Assembly (NCBI RefSeq): GCF_001854185.1
Contig: NZ_CP017603.1
Coordinates: 1,550,001 to 1,614,000 of the forward strand
Direction: 5' to 3'
DNA length: 64,000 nt
Source: Clostridium formicaceticum
GTDB lineage: Bacteria > Bacillota > Clostridia > Peptostreptococcales > Natronincolaceae
Shown: positions 18,361 through 27,365 of the stretch, piece after piece
Layout: the number at the start of each line of letters is the position of its first letter
How positions within the stretch are numbered: the first letter of the stretch is position 1
Notes under the pieces: model-generated
What the model saw: only the letters and a program-made list of their open reading frames with translations
Told to the model about the DNA's origin: nothing
Database searches by the model: none
Program-made: the position numbers and the translations under genes

Positions 18361-19437
18361 ATGACAAATTTATCAGGTAAAATGAAGGCTGTTGTATGCT
18401 ATGGTCCAGAGGACTATCGAGTAGAAGCGGTACCGGTACCAAAAATCGGGAAGGAAGAAGTACTGATTAAAGTTGAAGCTTGTGGGGTTTGCGGTAGTGA
18501 TGTAAAGGCTTACTATGGATCTGATATGTATTGGGCTGGGGAAGATCCTTGGCTAAAAGCTCCGGTTATACCTGGACATGAATTTTATGGTGTGGTTGTA
18601 GAGCTAGGAGAAGGTGCAGCAGAGAAATTTGAGTTAAAAGTTGGTGACAGGGTAACAGCAGATCAAATTAATCCCTGCGGTAAGTGTCGTTTCTGCCAGA
18701 CAGGAAAATATTGGATGTGCGAAGTACATAATATCTATGGTTTCCAAAAAGATGTTGCTGAAGGTGCAATGGCAGAATATATGAAATTTAGCAGCACATC
18801 AAAGATTCATAAAATTAGTGATGGTGTAACACCAGAAGAAGCCAGCTTAATTGAACCAATGGGATGTGCAATTCACACAGTACAAAGAGCAAATATTGAG
18901 TTTGAAGATGTGGTAGTTATGGCTGGAGCAGGAACTTTAGGTTTATGTATGATACAGTTGATTGCTTTAAAAACGCCGAAAAAGCTGATTGTATTAGATG
19001 TAAATGAAAAAAGATTAGAAATGGCTAAAAAGTTTGGAGCAGATATTTGTATTAATCCTAAGGAAGAAGATGCAGTGAAAAAGGTTAAGGACTTAACGGA
19101 TGGATATGGATGTGACGTATATATCGAAGCAACTGGTTCTCCAATAGGGGTAACGCAAGGGCTGGAAATGGTGAGAAAACTAGGAAGATTTATAGAATTT
19201 AGTGTATTTGGCAAAGAAACCACCACCGACTGGAGTGTGATCGGAGATAGAAAGGAACTAGATATAAGAGGATCTCACTTATCCCCATATACCTATCCGA
19301 TTGCCATAGATTTGTTTGAACGTAAGTTAGTAACTGCTGAGGGAATTGTTACACACAGTTATAAACTAGAAGATTTTGTAGAAGCTTTTCAAAAGGCTCA
19401 AATGCCAGATGCTATAAAGGTTTTATTAAAGCCATAG
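18361..19437 (+). CDS. Zinc-dependent medium-chain dehydrogenase (sorbitol/polyol dehydrogenase-like)
   Basis: A 358-residue MDR-family alcohol dehydrogenase. Catalytic zinc residues are Cys44 in CGVCGSD, His in GHEFYG, and a downstream Glu. The four structural-zinc cysteines are in NPCGKCRFCQTGKYWMC. The NAD-binding fold has GAGTLGLCMIQL, followed by an acidic VLDVNEKR strand end that favours NAD. The gene lies between a sugar transporter and a FGGY kinase, which suggests oxidation of an imported polyol to a ketose. AGGGGAGAGG precedes the ATG. Exact substrate not determined. Confidence 0.9.
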   Translation: MTNLSGKMKAVVCYGPEDYRVEAVPVPKIGKEEVLIKVEACGVCGSDVKAYYGSDMYWAGEDPWLKAPVIPGHEFYGVVVELGEGAAEKFELKVGDRVTADQINPCGKCRFCQTGKYWMCEVHNIYGFQKDVAEGAMAEYMKFSSTSKIHKISDGVTPEEASLIEPMGCAIHTVQRANIEFEDVVVMAGAGTLGLCMIQLIALKTPKKLIVLDVNEKRLEMAKKFGADICINPKEEDAVKKVKDLTDGYGCDVYIEATGSPIGVTQGLEMVRKLGRFIEFSVFGKETTTDWSVIGDRKELDIRGSHLSPYTYPIAIDLFERKLVTAEGIVTHSYKLEDFVEAFQKAQMPDAIKVLLKP

Positions 19438-19533
19438 CAAGAGCATTGGATTTAATTTGCTAGAATAAAACAGAAAGTTCTAAGAAATTTACTCAGTATC
19501 TACATAAATAAAAGGGATAAAGGAGTTGGAAAG

Positions 19534-21072
19534 ATGGCGTATCTAATCGGAGTAGATATAGGAACTCAGGGTACCAAGGCTGTTTTGATAAATCCAGCAG
19601 GTAAAGTTTTAGCCCATAGTTATAGAGGTTATGATGTTGAGACGCCTAAGCCTTCTTGGGCGCAGCAATGGCCAGAACCATGGGAGGAGGCTACCTATGC
19701 TACCATTAAAGAAGTGGTGGAGAAATCTAACGTTGGGGCAGAGAACATTAAAGGCGTAGCTATAAGCAGCTTGTATGGGGGATCTGGAATCCCTGTGGAT
19801 AAGGATATGAAACCATTAGCCCCTTGTTTAATCTGGATGGATCGGCGGGCAGAAGCTGAAGTAAAGTGGGTAGAAGAAAATATTGATCTTGATGAACTGT
19901 TTGAGGTAACGGGAAATTCTGTAAACTCTTATTTCGGGTTTACTAAAATCTTATGGATGAAGAATAACCTGGATATTTGGGACAAAATACAATATTTTCT
20001 GCCTCCAGCACCTTATCTAGTTTATAAACTCACTGGAGAAGTAGCTGTAGACTATTCCTCAGCAGGAAATATTGGAGGGGTATTCAACCTCAAGGAAAGA
20101 ACATGGTCTAAAGAAATGATAGAAAAGCTGGGTATTCCTTTGGGATTTTTTCCTCCACGCCTTGTAGAGTGTACTGAGATTGTTGGGGGAATTACAAAGG
20201 AGGCGGCTATAAAAACTGGATTGAAGGTAGATACACCAGTAATCTGTGGTGGTGTAGATGCGCCTGTAGCTACTTTGGGTGCTGGTGCCTTCAGTGAAGG
20301 AAACCATGTGGCTATGACGGGGACCTCCATGTGTTGGGGCTTTATTACCAATAAACCCAATCTTTCTCCAAAACTAGTGAGTATGCCCCATACGATAGAT
20401 TCCAAGGAGATTATCTATACCTTTGGAGGAGCGGCTACTGCTGGAGCTGTGGTGCGATGGTTTAGAGATGTCTTCGGAGCTCAGGAAATGGCAGCAGAGG
20501 AGAGTTTAGGTATTAATGCTTATACACTACTAGAGTTAAAGGCAAAGGATGTACCTGCTGGATCAGAAGGTTTACTAGTACTTCCCTACTTTATGGGAGA
20601 ACGAAGTCCAATATGGGATAGTAATGCCAGAGGTACAATTCTTGGATTAAGCTTATTTCACAACAAAGCCCATTTATATAAAGCCTTTATGGAGGGGGTT
20701 GCTTATTCCTTAAGGCATAATATGGAAATGGTAGCCGAAACCGATGCAGTACTGGATCGAGAAACGATTCTTGTCGGAGGAGGTTCAAAGTCTACGATTT
20801 GGCCTCAGATTTATGCGGATGTTACAGGACGCCCTGTGAAAATTATAAAAAATGATGTAGAGGCTCCCTTAGGAGATGCACTATTAGCAGGACTGGCTAC
20901 TGGTGTCATTAAGGACCCAGGAGTGATAACAACATGGTTGGACTTTGAAGATACCATTGAACCAAACTTAGAAAATACGAAAAAATATGATCAATACTAT
21001 GAACAGTATAAACAGGTGTATCTAAACCTAAAAGAAAATATGATGGCTCTTAATCAGATAGGGAAAGAATAA
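19534..21072 (+). CDS. FGGY-family carbohydrate kinase (pentulose kinase-like)
   Basis: A 512-residue sugar kinase. The N-terminal phosphate motif reads GVDIGTQGTKAVL (6-18), the first FGGY domain continues with WMDRRAEAEVKWVEE, and the C-terminal domain has the adenosine-binding block EGVAYSLRHNMEM and GGGSKSTIWPQIYADVTGRPV. It belongs to the xylulokinase/ribulokinase side of the family. Placed between a polyol dehydrogenase and an AraD-type epimerase, it most likely phosphorylates a ketopentose such as L-ribulose. That substrate is inferred from neighbours. An AAAGGAG site precedes the ATG. Confidence 0.9.
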   Translation: MAYLIGVDIGTQGTKAVLINPAGKVLAHSYRGYDVETPKPSWAQQWPEPWEEATYATIKEVVEKSNVGAENIKGVAISSLYGGSGIPVDKDMKPLAPCLIWMDRRAEAEVKWVEENIDLDELFEVTGNSVNSYFGFTKILWMKNNLDIWDKIQYFLPPAPYLVYKLTGEVAVDYSSAGNIGGVFNLKERTWSKEMIEKLGIPLGFFPPRLVECTEIVGGITKEAAIKTGLKVDTPVICGGVDAPVATLGAGAFSEGNHVAMTGTSMCWGFITNKPNLSPKLVSMPHTIDSKEIIYTFGGAATAGAVVRWFRDVFGAQEMAAEESLGINAYTLLELKAKDVPAGSEGLLVLPYFMGERSPIWDSNARGTILGLSLFHNKAHLYKAFMEGVAYSLRHNMEMVAETDAVLDRETILVGGGSKSTIWPQIYADVTGRPVKIIKNDVEAPLGDALLAGLATGVIKDPGVITTWLDFEDTIEPNLENTKKYDQYYEQYKQVYLNLKENMMALNQIGKE

Positions 21073-21108
21073 GGTTTTATTTCATGCTTAGTTAAGGAGG
21101 GTCAAGGA

Positions 21109-21798
21109 TTGTTGAAAAAATTGAAGGAGCAAGTATTACAAGGCAATTTAGAACTGCCAAAGCGCAACCTTGTCACCTATACCTGGGGCAATGTAAGCGG
21201 AATTGATAGAGAAAAAGGATTCGTTGTTATTAAACCTAGTGGTGTGCCTTACGAGGAAATGACATTAAAGGATCTTGTTGTGGTAGATTTGGAGGGAAAT
21301 CAGGTGGAAGGAGATATGAAACCCTCCTCTGATACCCCCACGCACTTAGTACTTTATAAAGCTTTTCCTGACATTGGGGGCGTGGTGCATACGCATTCTC
21401 ATTGGAGCACAGTATGGGCCCAGATAGGGAAAGGGGTTCCTGCCTTAGGAACTACCCATGCCGATTACTTTTATGGTGAAATACCTTGTACCAGAAAAAT
21501 GACATTGCAGGAAATTGAAGGAGATTATGAAGAAGAAACAGGAAAGGTGATTATTGAAGGATTTATAGACAAAAACCCTAACTATTTTCCTGGAGTACTT
21601 GTAAAAAATCACGGTCCATTTTCCTGGGGAAAAGATCCTCAAAAGGCAGTTGAAAATGCAGTAATTATGGAAGAAATAGCTAAGTTAGCTTACTATACGC
21701 TATCTTTTTCACCAGACACTGAGGCTATTAGTGATGGTCTATTAGACAAACACTTCCTAAGAAAACATGGAAAAAATGCTTACTATGGACAGGGATAA
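21109..21798 (+). CDS. araD: L-ribulose-5-phosphate 4-epimerase (AraD type)
   Basis: A 229-residue class II aldolase/epimerase of nearly full AraD length. The zinc-binding pair is in HTHSH (94-98), the third histidine in NHGPFSWG (about 175), and the segment TTHADYFYGEIPCTR matches AraD rather than fuculose aldolase. It would convert L-ribulose-5-phosphate to D-xylulose-5-phosphate, feeding the pentose phosphate pathway. It starts with TTG, 8 bp after AAGGAGG. No L-arabinose isomerase gene is in view, so the upstream route probably starts from a polyol. Confidence 0.88.
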   Translation: MLKKLKEQVLQGNLELPKRNLVTYTWGNVSGIDREKGFVVIKPSGVPYEEMTLKDLVVVDLEGNQVEGDMKPSSDTPTHLVLYKAFPDIGGVVHTHSHWSTVWAQIGKGVPALGTTHADYFYGEIPCTRKMTLQEIEGDYEEETGKVIIEGFIDKNPNYFPGVLVKNHGPFSWGKDPQKAVENAVIMEEIAKLAYYTLSFSPDTEAISDGLLDKHFLRKHGKNAYYGQG

Positions 21799-21814
21799 AT
21801 TAGGAGTGAACAGT

Positions 21815-22600
21815 ATGCGTTATAAATTGGTAGTACTTGACATGGATGGAACACTATTAGACGATCATCATCAAGTATCGGAAAAAAATAAAAAAATCAT
21901 TCAGCACTTCAGTAAAGAAGGAATACAATTTATTTTAGCCAGCGGCAGACCTTATGCATCTTTATATCCTTATGTAAAAGATTTAGGCTTGCAGCTACCT
22001 GTGATTGCCGCCAACGGTGCTGTGGTAAAATGTCCTTTAACCCATAAAACCCACTACGAATCTGTTGTTCCTTTGGAATTAGCACAAGAAATTTTAGATT
22101 ATGGCAAAGCCTATGCATATTCGATTAGTTGCTATTTTGAAGATGAAGTTATTACCTTTGATGAGAGAATGGTTAAAGTACACTGGGAGCTAGAAAAACT
22201 TAAAGCCAAAATGATGGATAAGTTTTTAGTGGAAAAAGCTCCAAACAAGATGATTTACTCTGCTGCGCCGCAAAAGATTGAAAAGGCTTTTAAATTCTTA
22301 GCAAATAAGTATTCAGAAAGATTATATATCACTTGTTCTGCTGATATTTACTTAGATGTAATGAATTTAGGAACCTCTAAAGGAAGGGCATTAAGTCATA
22401 TACTGAGCCAGATGAATATATCTTCCAGTGAGGTAATGGTAATTGGGAATAATTTTAATGATTTAGCCATGTTTGAGGTGGCAGGCCTGGCTGTAGCGAT
22501 GGCCAATTCACCGGAAAAAGTAAAACATGAAGCTGACTTTATTACTAAACTTAACACAGAAGATGGTGTTGCTTATGCATTAGAGCAGTTGATCACATAG
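21815..22600 (+). CDS. HAD-superfamily Cof-type phosphatase
   Basis: A 261-residue phosphatase of the Cof/YidA subfamily. Motif I is LDMDGTLLDD with both catalytic Asp residues, motif II is in LASGRP, motif III Lys lies in NLGTSKGRAL, and motif IV reads GNNFNDLAMFEVAG. The cap domain is the C2 type. It starts at ATG 21815 behind TAGGAG; an upstream in-frame ATG at 21767 would overlap araD. As the last gene of the operon it may remove phosphate from a sugar phosphate that accumulates; specificity is not visible. Confidence 0.9.
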   Translation: MRYKLVVLDMDGTLLDDHHQVSEKNKKIIQHFSKEGIQFILASGRPYASLYPYVKDLGLQLPVIAANGAVVKCPLTHKTHYESVVPLELAQEILDYGKAYAYSISCYFEDEVITFDERMVKVHWELEKLKAKMMDKFLVEKAPNKMIYSAAPQKIEKAFKFLANKYSERLYITCSADIYLDVMNLGTSKGRALSHILSQMNISSSEVMVIGNNFNDLAMFEVAGLAVAMANSPEKVKHEADFITKLNTEDGVAYALEQLIT

Positions 22601-22619
22601 CGATTCTCCCCCTTCCATA

Positions 22620-22660
22620 ATACCCGGTTTGTCTTGAGACAAAGCGGGTATATTATTTTT
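22620..22660 (+). terminator. Terminator ending the polyol operon
   Basis: ATACCCG-TTTGTC and GACAAA-CGGGTAT form a long stem with one mismatch and a TTGA loop, followed by a T-rich run. Confidence 0.88.
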
Positions 22661-22710
22661 ATAAACTTTTATGGTAATATAAAGACTACTGAAGTGAACT
22701 GGTTCCAACA

Positions 22711-22815
22711 AGCTGAAACATCGGTGAATCGAGTGGAGAGTCTACTCCACCTGATTTTAAAATCTCACCTACGCTAACGCTTAGAGGTGGGGGTCTTTAC
22801 CCTAAAAACAAAATA
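22711..22815 (+). repeat. Dispersed structured repeat, copy R1
   Basis: One of three related intergenic sequences (others at 27184 and 32091). Shared blocks are a GTGGAG/CTCCAC hairpin with a TCTA-containing loop, then the pairing ends ACCT and AGAGGTGGGG around ACGCTAACGCTT, then CCCTAAAA. R1 has GTGGAG paired with CTCCAC where R3 has GTGGAG with CTTCAC, so pairing is kept while bases change. It lies 116 bp before the MFS gene. It may be a palindromic non-autonomous element or a structured RNA. Confidence 0.7.
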
Positions 22816-22930
22816 GAGATAAAATAGAACAGTAGTAATTTATTACCTTTTATGCCAAGAATATTTTTGATAGAATGAGATTAGTATAGATAGACTGATA
22901 AATATAACAAATCGAAGGAGAGAAAAATAA

Positions 22931-24226
22931 ATGATAACAGAAGAAAGGAAGCTAAAAACCTATAGATGGTATGTGTGGGGGGCATTAGTAATAGCATATA
23001 TTATTGTGTTTTTTCACAGATTGTCGATAGCAGTAGTTAGGGAAGAACTGGTGGAAGCTTTTGATATTACCAGTACAACCTTTGCCAACTTAGGTTCAGC
23101 TTATTTTTATCCCTATATGGTAATGCAAATTCCTTCAGGAATTTTGGCAGACTCTCTAGGGGCTAGAAAAACAGTAACCTTAGGAACACTAGTAGCGGCG
23201 ATCGGTTCTATCTTATTTGGGTATGCCCCAACAATTGCTGTAGCCTTTCTAGGAAGATTTTTAGTAGGTATAGGTGTATCGGTAGTGTTTATAGCTATTT
23301 TGAAGGTGCAATCCCAATGGTTTTTTGAAAGGGAGTTCGCTACTATGTCGGGACTCACTGCCTTTATGGGAAACTTAGGAGGCATCTTTGCTCAGACACC
23401 TCTGGCTGTCCTTGTAGCATATTTTACATGGAGAACCACCTTTATTGGTATTGGTGTTATTAGCTTGGGTATTGCTTTGTTGTGCTATATGGTTGTGAGG
23501 AATTCTCCGGCGGATATGGGACTACCCACAATAGAAAGCCTTGAAGGAAAGAAAAGGGAGATAATAAAAACACCACCTTTGGGGGAGGGGCTGGTGAAGG
23601 CATTATTGAATAAAAGAACATGGCCGCCTTTTCTTGCTTTTGTTGGTTTTTTTGGCGCTTTTATGACATTAACAGGCACTTGGGGTCCTAGTTATTTGAT
23701 GGAGGTATATGGTTTTTCAAGGCAGGAAGCGCCCAATTATACAACGGTGGCGATGCTAGGCTTATCGCTGGGATGTATTATTATTGGTAAGATTTCTGAT
23801 GCTATGAAAAGCAGAAAAATGCCTATGCTGGGCTTTGGAGGTATTTATGTCACAACCTGGGGGATGCTGGTTTTCGTAGGGGGAGGAAAACCACCAGTAG
23901 GGATGCTATACCCTTTGTTTTTTGCTATGGGTGTTGGGTGTTCTACCTTTGTTTTGGGCTGGGCATGTGGAAAGGAAGTAAATCATCCTAGCATTGCAGG
24001 AATATCTACCTCCATTGTTAATATAGGGGGCTTTCTAGGTGCGGCTGTGCTTCCACCTATATTAGGAAGGGTTTTTGATCGATATGCAGATGTATTAGAA
24101 GCAACAGCATTATTTCAAAAAGCTTTTATGTACTGCTTTATTTTTGCAGCAGCAGGATTTTTGTTTATTTTCTTTATAAAAGAAACCCATTGTAAAAATA
24201 TATATGAAGAAAATAAACAAAAATAA
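22931..24226 (+). CDS. MFS transporter
   Basis: A 431-residue protein with 12 predicted membrane segments. The motif-A-like loop between segments 2 and 3 reads GILADSLGARKTV, and the matching loop in the second half reads GKISDAMKSRKMP. It starts RWYVWGALVIAYIIVFFHRLS, resembling the anion:cation/hexuronate symporter branch of the family, but substrate cannot be assigned. The AAGGAGAG site precedes the ATG. It is a single gene, preceded by repeat R1 and followed by an unrelated membrane protein. Confidence 0.88.
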   Translation: MITEERKLKTYRWYVWGALVIAYIIVFFHRLSIAVVREELVEAFDITSTTFANLGSAYFYPYMVMQIPSGILADSLGARKTVTLGTLVAAIGSILFGYAPTIAVAFLGRFLVGIGVSVVFIAILKVQSQWFFEREFATMSGLTAFMGNLGGIFAQTPLAVLVAYFTWRTTFIGIGVISLGIALLCYMVVRNSPADMGLPTIESLEGKKREIIKTPPLGEGLVKALLNKRTWPPFLAFVGFFGAFMTLTGTWGPSYLMEVYGFSRQEAPNYTTVAMLGLSLGCIIIGKISDAMKSRKMPMLGFGGIYVTTWGMLVFVGGGKPPVGMLYPLFFAMGVGCSTFVLGWACGKEVNHPSIAGISTSIVNIGGFLGAAVLPPILGRVFDRYADVLEATALFQKAFMYCFIFAAAGFLFIFFIKETHCKNIYEENKQK

Positions 24227-24307
24227 TATTTTTTGAAACTTTTATGAAGTAAAGTCGTCTAATAAATAAGTGCAGCAGGGAAAATTTTGGGAAAAGGGAG
24301 TTTTATC

Positions 24308-24787
24308 ATGGAGACGATGCCTTGGAAGGTTGTGATTTTCAACGCTATGCCAGAGGCAATGCTGTTAATTTACCTGGGATTGACTTTGATAGGCATAAAG
24401 CCAGATAAAAAAAGGGTATTCATCGCAGGTGTTTTTCAAGGAGTTATTTGTTATTATGTAAGAAAAAACTTTGATTTTGGTATACACATTTTGTTGCAAT
24501 ATCTTTCTTTTGTTATTTTAGTATGGCTATTTACAAAGGCTCCTCTTATTGCTTCTTTTATAGCTAGTATTATAGGAATCATCATAGCTATATTACTAGA
24601 GAGCTTCATAGGTATAAGCATCCCTTATTTAACAGGGATTACTATTTTGGAGATTATGTCGAGGGATTGGATACGGATATTCATTTGTTTACCTTATCTA
24701 GGTACGCTAATACTAATTGCCTACTTGATTGATAAATATGAATTTACATTGGAACAGGAAATTAAAATCCTTAAGAAAATAAAATGA
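24308..24787 (+). CDS. Hypothetical membrane protein
   Basis: I do not recognise a specific family. The 159-residue protein has about five hydrophobic segments and ends in a short charged tail (KYEFTLEQEIKILKKIK). The layout resembles the membrane half of Clostridial GHKL sensor kinases or Agr-like proteins without the kinase part. The ATG at 24308 has GGGAG 8 bp upstream; a TTG at 24287 would add seven residues. No kinase or peptide gene follows: the next element is the FMN riboswitch. Confidence 0.6.
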   Translation: METMPWKVVIFNAMPEAMLLIYLGLTLIGIKPDKKRVFIAGVFQGVICYYVRKNFDFGIHILLQYLSFVILVWLFTKAPLIASFIASIIGIIIAILLESFIGISIPYLTGITILEIMSRDWIRIFICLPYLGTLILIAYLIDKYEFTLEQEIKILKKIK

Positions 24788-24850
24788 CACTTCATAAAGC
24801 ATTGCATAAAACGAAAAAAAGGTGTATAATGAGTTCAATAAAACTACATA

Positions 24851-24978
24851 AGATATTGTTTCTTCAGGGCAGGGTGAAATTCCCGACCGGCGGTGATAGT
24901 CCGCGAGTCGATGCTATAATCGACTGAACTGGTGAGATTCCAGTACCGACAGTAAAGTCTGGATGGGAGAAGATATAA
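24851..24978 (+). ncRNA. FMN riboswitch (RFN element)
   Basis: Classic RFN consensus blocks are present in order: TCTTCAGGGCAGGGTGAAAT, TCCCGACCGGCGGT, AGTCCGCGAG, a variable hairpin, GAACTGGTGAGATTCCAGT, ACCGACAGT and AAAGTCTGGATGGGAGAAGA. The closing helix uses TCTTC and GAAGA. It controls the riboflavin transporter gene downstream through the terminator at 25005-25037. Confidence 0.97.
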
Positions 24979-25004
24979 TACAAGAAATTTTGTAATGTTA
25001 TAAC

Positions 25005-25037
25005 ACGCCTGAAGAGTTTATCTTTTGGCGTTTTTTA
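25005..25037 (+). terminator. FMN-controlled terminator
   Basis: ACGCC-GAAGA and TCTTT-GGCGT form a stem followed by TTTTTT. The 5' arm GCCTGAAGA (25008-25016) is also complementary to TCTTCAGGGC at the start of the aptamer (24861-24870), giving a plausible antiterminator when FMN is absent. Confidence 0.88.
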
Positions 25038-25109
25038 TTTGCTAAAAACACCTTAAATATTTTCTCCTAGATGCCATTTTTAGAATTAATTGTTAAGGAG
25101 GCGTTATCT

Positions 25110-25727
25110 ATGCAAAATGTAGAAAAAACAGTAAATCTTAAGAAGAACAAGGTCTTTACCACTAACAATCTAGTGAAAATGTCGGTTCTGACGGTAATAG
25201 CGTATATTTTAATGTTTGTTCATTTCCCACTACCGATTTTTCCTGGATTTTTAAAAATTGATGTAAGTGATGTACCAGCACTAATAGGAGGATTTGCATT
25301 GGGTCCTGTAGCAGCAATTGTGATCACCTTCGTTAAAAATATTTTACACTTTTTAACGAAGACTTCTACTGGGGGAGTAGGAGAACTATCCAATTTTATT
25401 GTAGCGACATCCTATGTGGTACCGGCAGCGATGATTTATCATTTAAAAAAGGACAAAACCCATGCCCTTGTAGGTGTACTGGTGGGGACAATCACCATGA
25501 CCATTGCTGGGGCGCTATCAAACACCTACTTAATCATTCCTTTTTACTCAAAAATCATGCCAATAGATGCTATTATACGGATGGGAACGGTTGTGAATAG
25601 TAGAATTGTAGATGTACCTTCCCTAGTACTTTATGGTGTTACACCCTTTAATATTTTTAAAGGACTGTTAATGGCCTTTACAACCTTATTAGTTTACAAA
25701 AAAATATCACCAATTCTTAAAAAATAA
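25110..25727 (+). CDS. ribU: ECF-type riboflavin transporter substrate-binding subunit (RibU)
   Basis: A 205-residue membrane protein with six hydrophobic segments. The RibU signature region FPLPIFPGFLKIDVSDVPAL (about 45-64), followed by GGFALGPVAAIVITFVKNILH, is clear. RibU binds riboflavin and works with the shared ECF energising module (EcfA, EcfA', EcfT), not present here. The FMN riboswitch directly upstream supports riboflavin as ligand. The chosen ATG has AAGGAGG 8 bp upstream. The stop lies within the stem of a bidirectional terminator. Confidence 0.95.
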   Translation: MQNVEKTVNLKKNKVFTTNNLVKMSVLTVIAYILMFVHFPLPIFPGFLKIDVSDVPALIGGFALGPVAAIVITFVKNILHFLTKTSTGGVGELSNFIVATSYVVPAAMIYHLKKDKTHALVGVLVGTITMTIAGALSNTYLIIPFYSKIMPIDAIIRMGTVVNSRIVDVPSLVLYGVTPFNIFKGLLMAFTTLLVYKKISPILKK

Positions 25728-25749
25728 GACTGAAACAGTCTTATTTTTT
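25719..25749. terminator. Bidirectional terminator between ribU and the convergent gene
   Basis: AAAAAATAAGACTG and CAGTCTTATTTTTT form a near-perfect stem around an AAA loop. It has A-runs and T-runs on both sides, so it can serve both converging genes. Confidence 0.88.
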
Positions 25750-26455
25750 AGTTGGCTTTTTTACCTTTAGCATTAGCGCTATTGCCCTTGTTTTTATTAT
25801 CGCTATTATGTTTTTCTTTTATAGATTCTTGAATAATTTGTTTATCCTCTGCTTTTTTCTCGATAAGCTTTACTGGCGTTTCTTCTGATAAAGTTTTTTG
25901 TGCATTTACTTTTAGCTCAATCACTTTATTTTCTATCTTTAAGTTTTGAAGATTGTCCTTTTCTTCTTCCAAAAGATCTTTTAACTTATCTGTAGTATAA
26001 TCTGAAATTTTCAGCTGTATTTTATCAATATTTTTTTGAATAGCTGGTTTTGCTGGTGCTGCAACGCGATGATAGACTGCTTCATACTTTTCTAGTTTTC
26101 TATGTAATTTTTCCAATGCTTTATCTGCTATTTCTTCTTTTGTTTTTTCCTTATCTTCCTTATCTTTCTCATCCTTATCAACAGATGAATCACTTTCATC
26201 CTCATACAGCTCTTCTAAAACCTCTTCTAGTAATTCAACGAGTTCTTCCTGCTGGTCTACTTCTGCGATAATCTCTAAAATTTCTTCTAAGGCTTCTGTG
26301 GTTGTCTTGGTAGAATCCGCTCGAAGATCTTCTGCCTCCACGACAATAACAATAGGCTCCTCCTCTGCTTTATTTGTTCCTTCTAGTCCAAAGGCATAGG
26401 CGGCAGAACCTATTAATAAAGAACCTCCCAAAGCAAATGCTAACATTTTTTTCAT
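25748..26455 (-). CDS. Secreted charged coiled-coil protein (hypothetical)
   Basis: A 235-residue protein with a clear N-terminal signal peptide (MKKMLAFALGGSLLIGSAAYAF). The middle is very acidic, rich in Glu, Asp and Lys (about 55-120), followed by predicted helical and coiled-coil sequence and a Lys/Asn-rich tail. This layout resembles DUF5667-type secreted proteins, but the match is loose. The start has GGGAGG 8 bp upstream; upstream in-frame codons would precede the signal peptide. It is monocistronic and divergent from tsaE. Function unknown. Confidence 0.65.
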   Translation of the reverse strand: MKKMLAFALGGSLLIGSAAYAFGLEGTNKAEEEPIVIVVEAEDLRADSTKTTTEALEEILEIIAEVDQQEELVELLEEVLEELYEDESDSSVDKDEKDKEDKEKTKEEIADKALEKLHRKLEKYEAVYHRVAAPAKPAIQKNIDKIQLKISDYTTDKLKDLLEEEKDNLQNLKIENKVIELKVNAQKTLSEETPVKLIEKKAEDKQIIQESIKEKHNSDNKNKGNSANAKGKKAN

Positions 26456-26654
26456 ATGATGTACCTCCCTGTAGTATTTTTTCAATATAGTATACGCAGC
26501 ATATTTCATAAAAAAGGGTATCTCAAGGAAACAAAAAATTATTGAATATATGGATAAAAGATTTAATTATGTTAAAATAAAGTATGAAGCGTCAGAAATT
26601 CATTCATAATCATAAGAAGCGTATAATAAAAAGAAAAAACAAGTAGGTGTACTG

Positions 26655-27110
26655 ATGAAATGTATTAAAACTTTTAATGAAAAAGAAACAAAGGCATTAG
26701 GAAAGAAACTAGGGGATTTAGTAAAGGCAAAGGATGTTTTATGCTTAGTAGGGGATTTAGGCGCTGGAAAAACCACTTTTACAAAGGCTTTTGCTATAGG
26801 GCTGGAGGTAGAAGAGGATGTTACCAGTCCTACTTTTACGATTGTACAGGAATATCAAGGGAGAATACCTCTCTACCATTTTGATGTATATCGCATAGAA
26901 AATATTGATCAAATGGAGGACATACCCTATGAGGAGTATTTTTACGGAGATGGCGTATGTGTGATTGAATGGGCTCATTTAATTGAAGAAATTTTGCCAA
27001 AGGATTATATAAAAGTTCAAATAAACTATGTAGATATAGAGACAAGAGAAATCTGTTTTGAAGCTACCAATGGATACTATAAAAAACTAGTGGAGGAGTT
27101 GTTGAAATAA
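26655..27110 (+). CDS. tsaE: tRNA t6A biosynthesis ATPase TsaE
   Basis: A 151-residue P-loop protein of the YjeE/TsaE family. Walker A reads GDLGAGKTT (33-41), followed by the family block VTSPTFTIVQEY and LYHFDVYRI, and later CVIEWAHLIEEILP. TsaE supports TsaB/TsaD in attaching threonylcarbamoyl to A37 of ANN-decoding tRNAs. In many Firmicutes tsaE is directly followed by tsaB, rimI and tsaD. Here tsaB is about 11 kb away. A GTAGGTG sequence precedes the ATG. Confidence 0.95.
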   Translation: MKCIKTFNEKETKALGKKLGDLVKAKDVLCLVGDLGAGKTTFTKAFAIGLEVEEDVTSPTFTIVQEYQGRIPLYHFDVYRIENIDQMEDIPYEEYFYGDGVCVIEWAHLIEEILPKDYIKVQINYVDIETREICFEATNGYYKKLVEELLK

Positions 27111-27183
27111 AACGAGATAACTTGAATCGTTGTCTTGTTTTTGGTAGAATTATCTTAATAATCTGAAAAGTGGACTCCTCCAG

Positions 27184-27297
27184 CTAAAACTGAGCAGCGG
27201 GGAATCAAATGGAGAGCCTACTTCACCTGATAGGAATCCCTTCTAAGCTAATACTTAGAGGTGAGAGGCGTATAGCCTAAAAGTAAAATCATGATAA
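27184..27297 (+). repeat. Dispersed structured repeat, copy R2
   Basis: Second copy of the repeat seen at 22711 and 32091. It shares GCGGGGAATC, TGGAG-CCTA-CTTCACCTGAT, ACTTAGAGGTGAG, GCCTAAAAGTAAAATCATGATAAA. Its helices are less perfect than in R1 and R3. It sits between tsaE and the LytS-like kinase gene, at one edge of the block that separates tsaE from tsaB. Confidence 0.7.
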
Positions 27298-27365
27298 ATT
27301 GATGAATGAGTTACAATATAATATTGCTTCGTTGTTTCTTAAGATTCATTCATATGTGGGGGACT

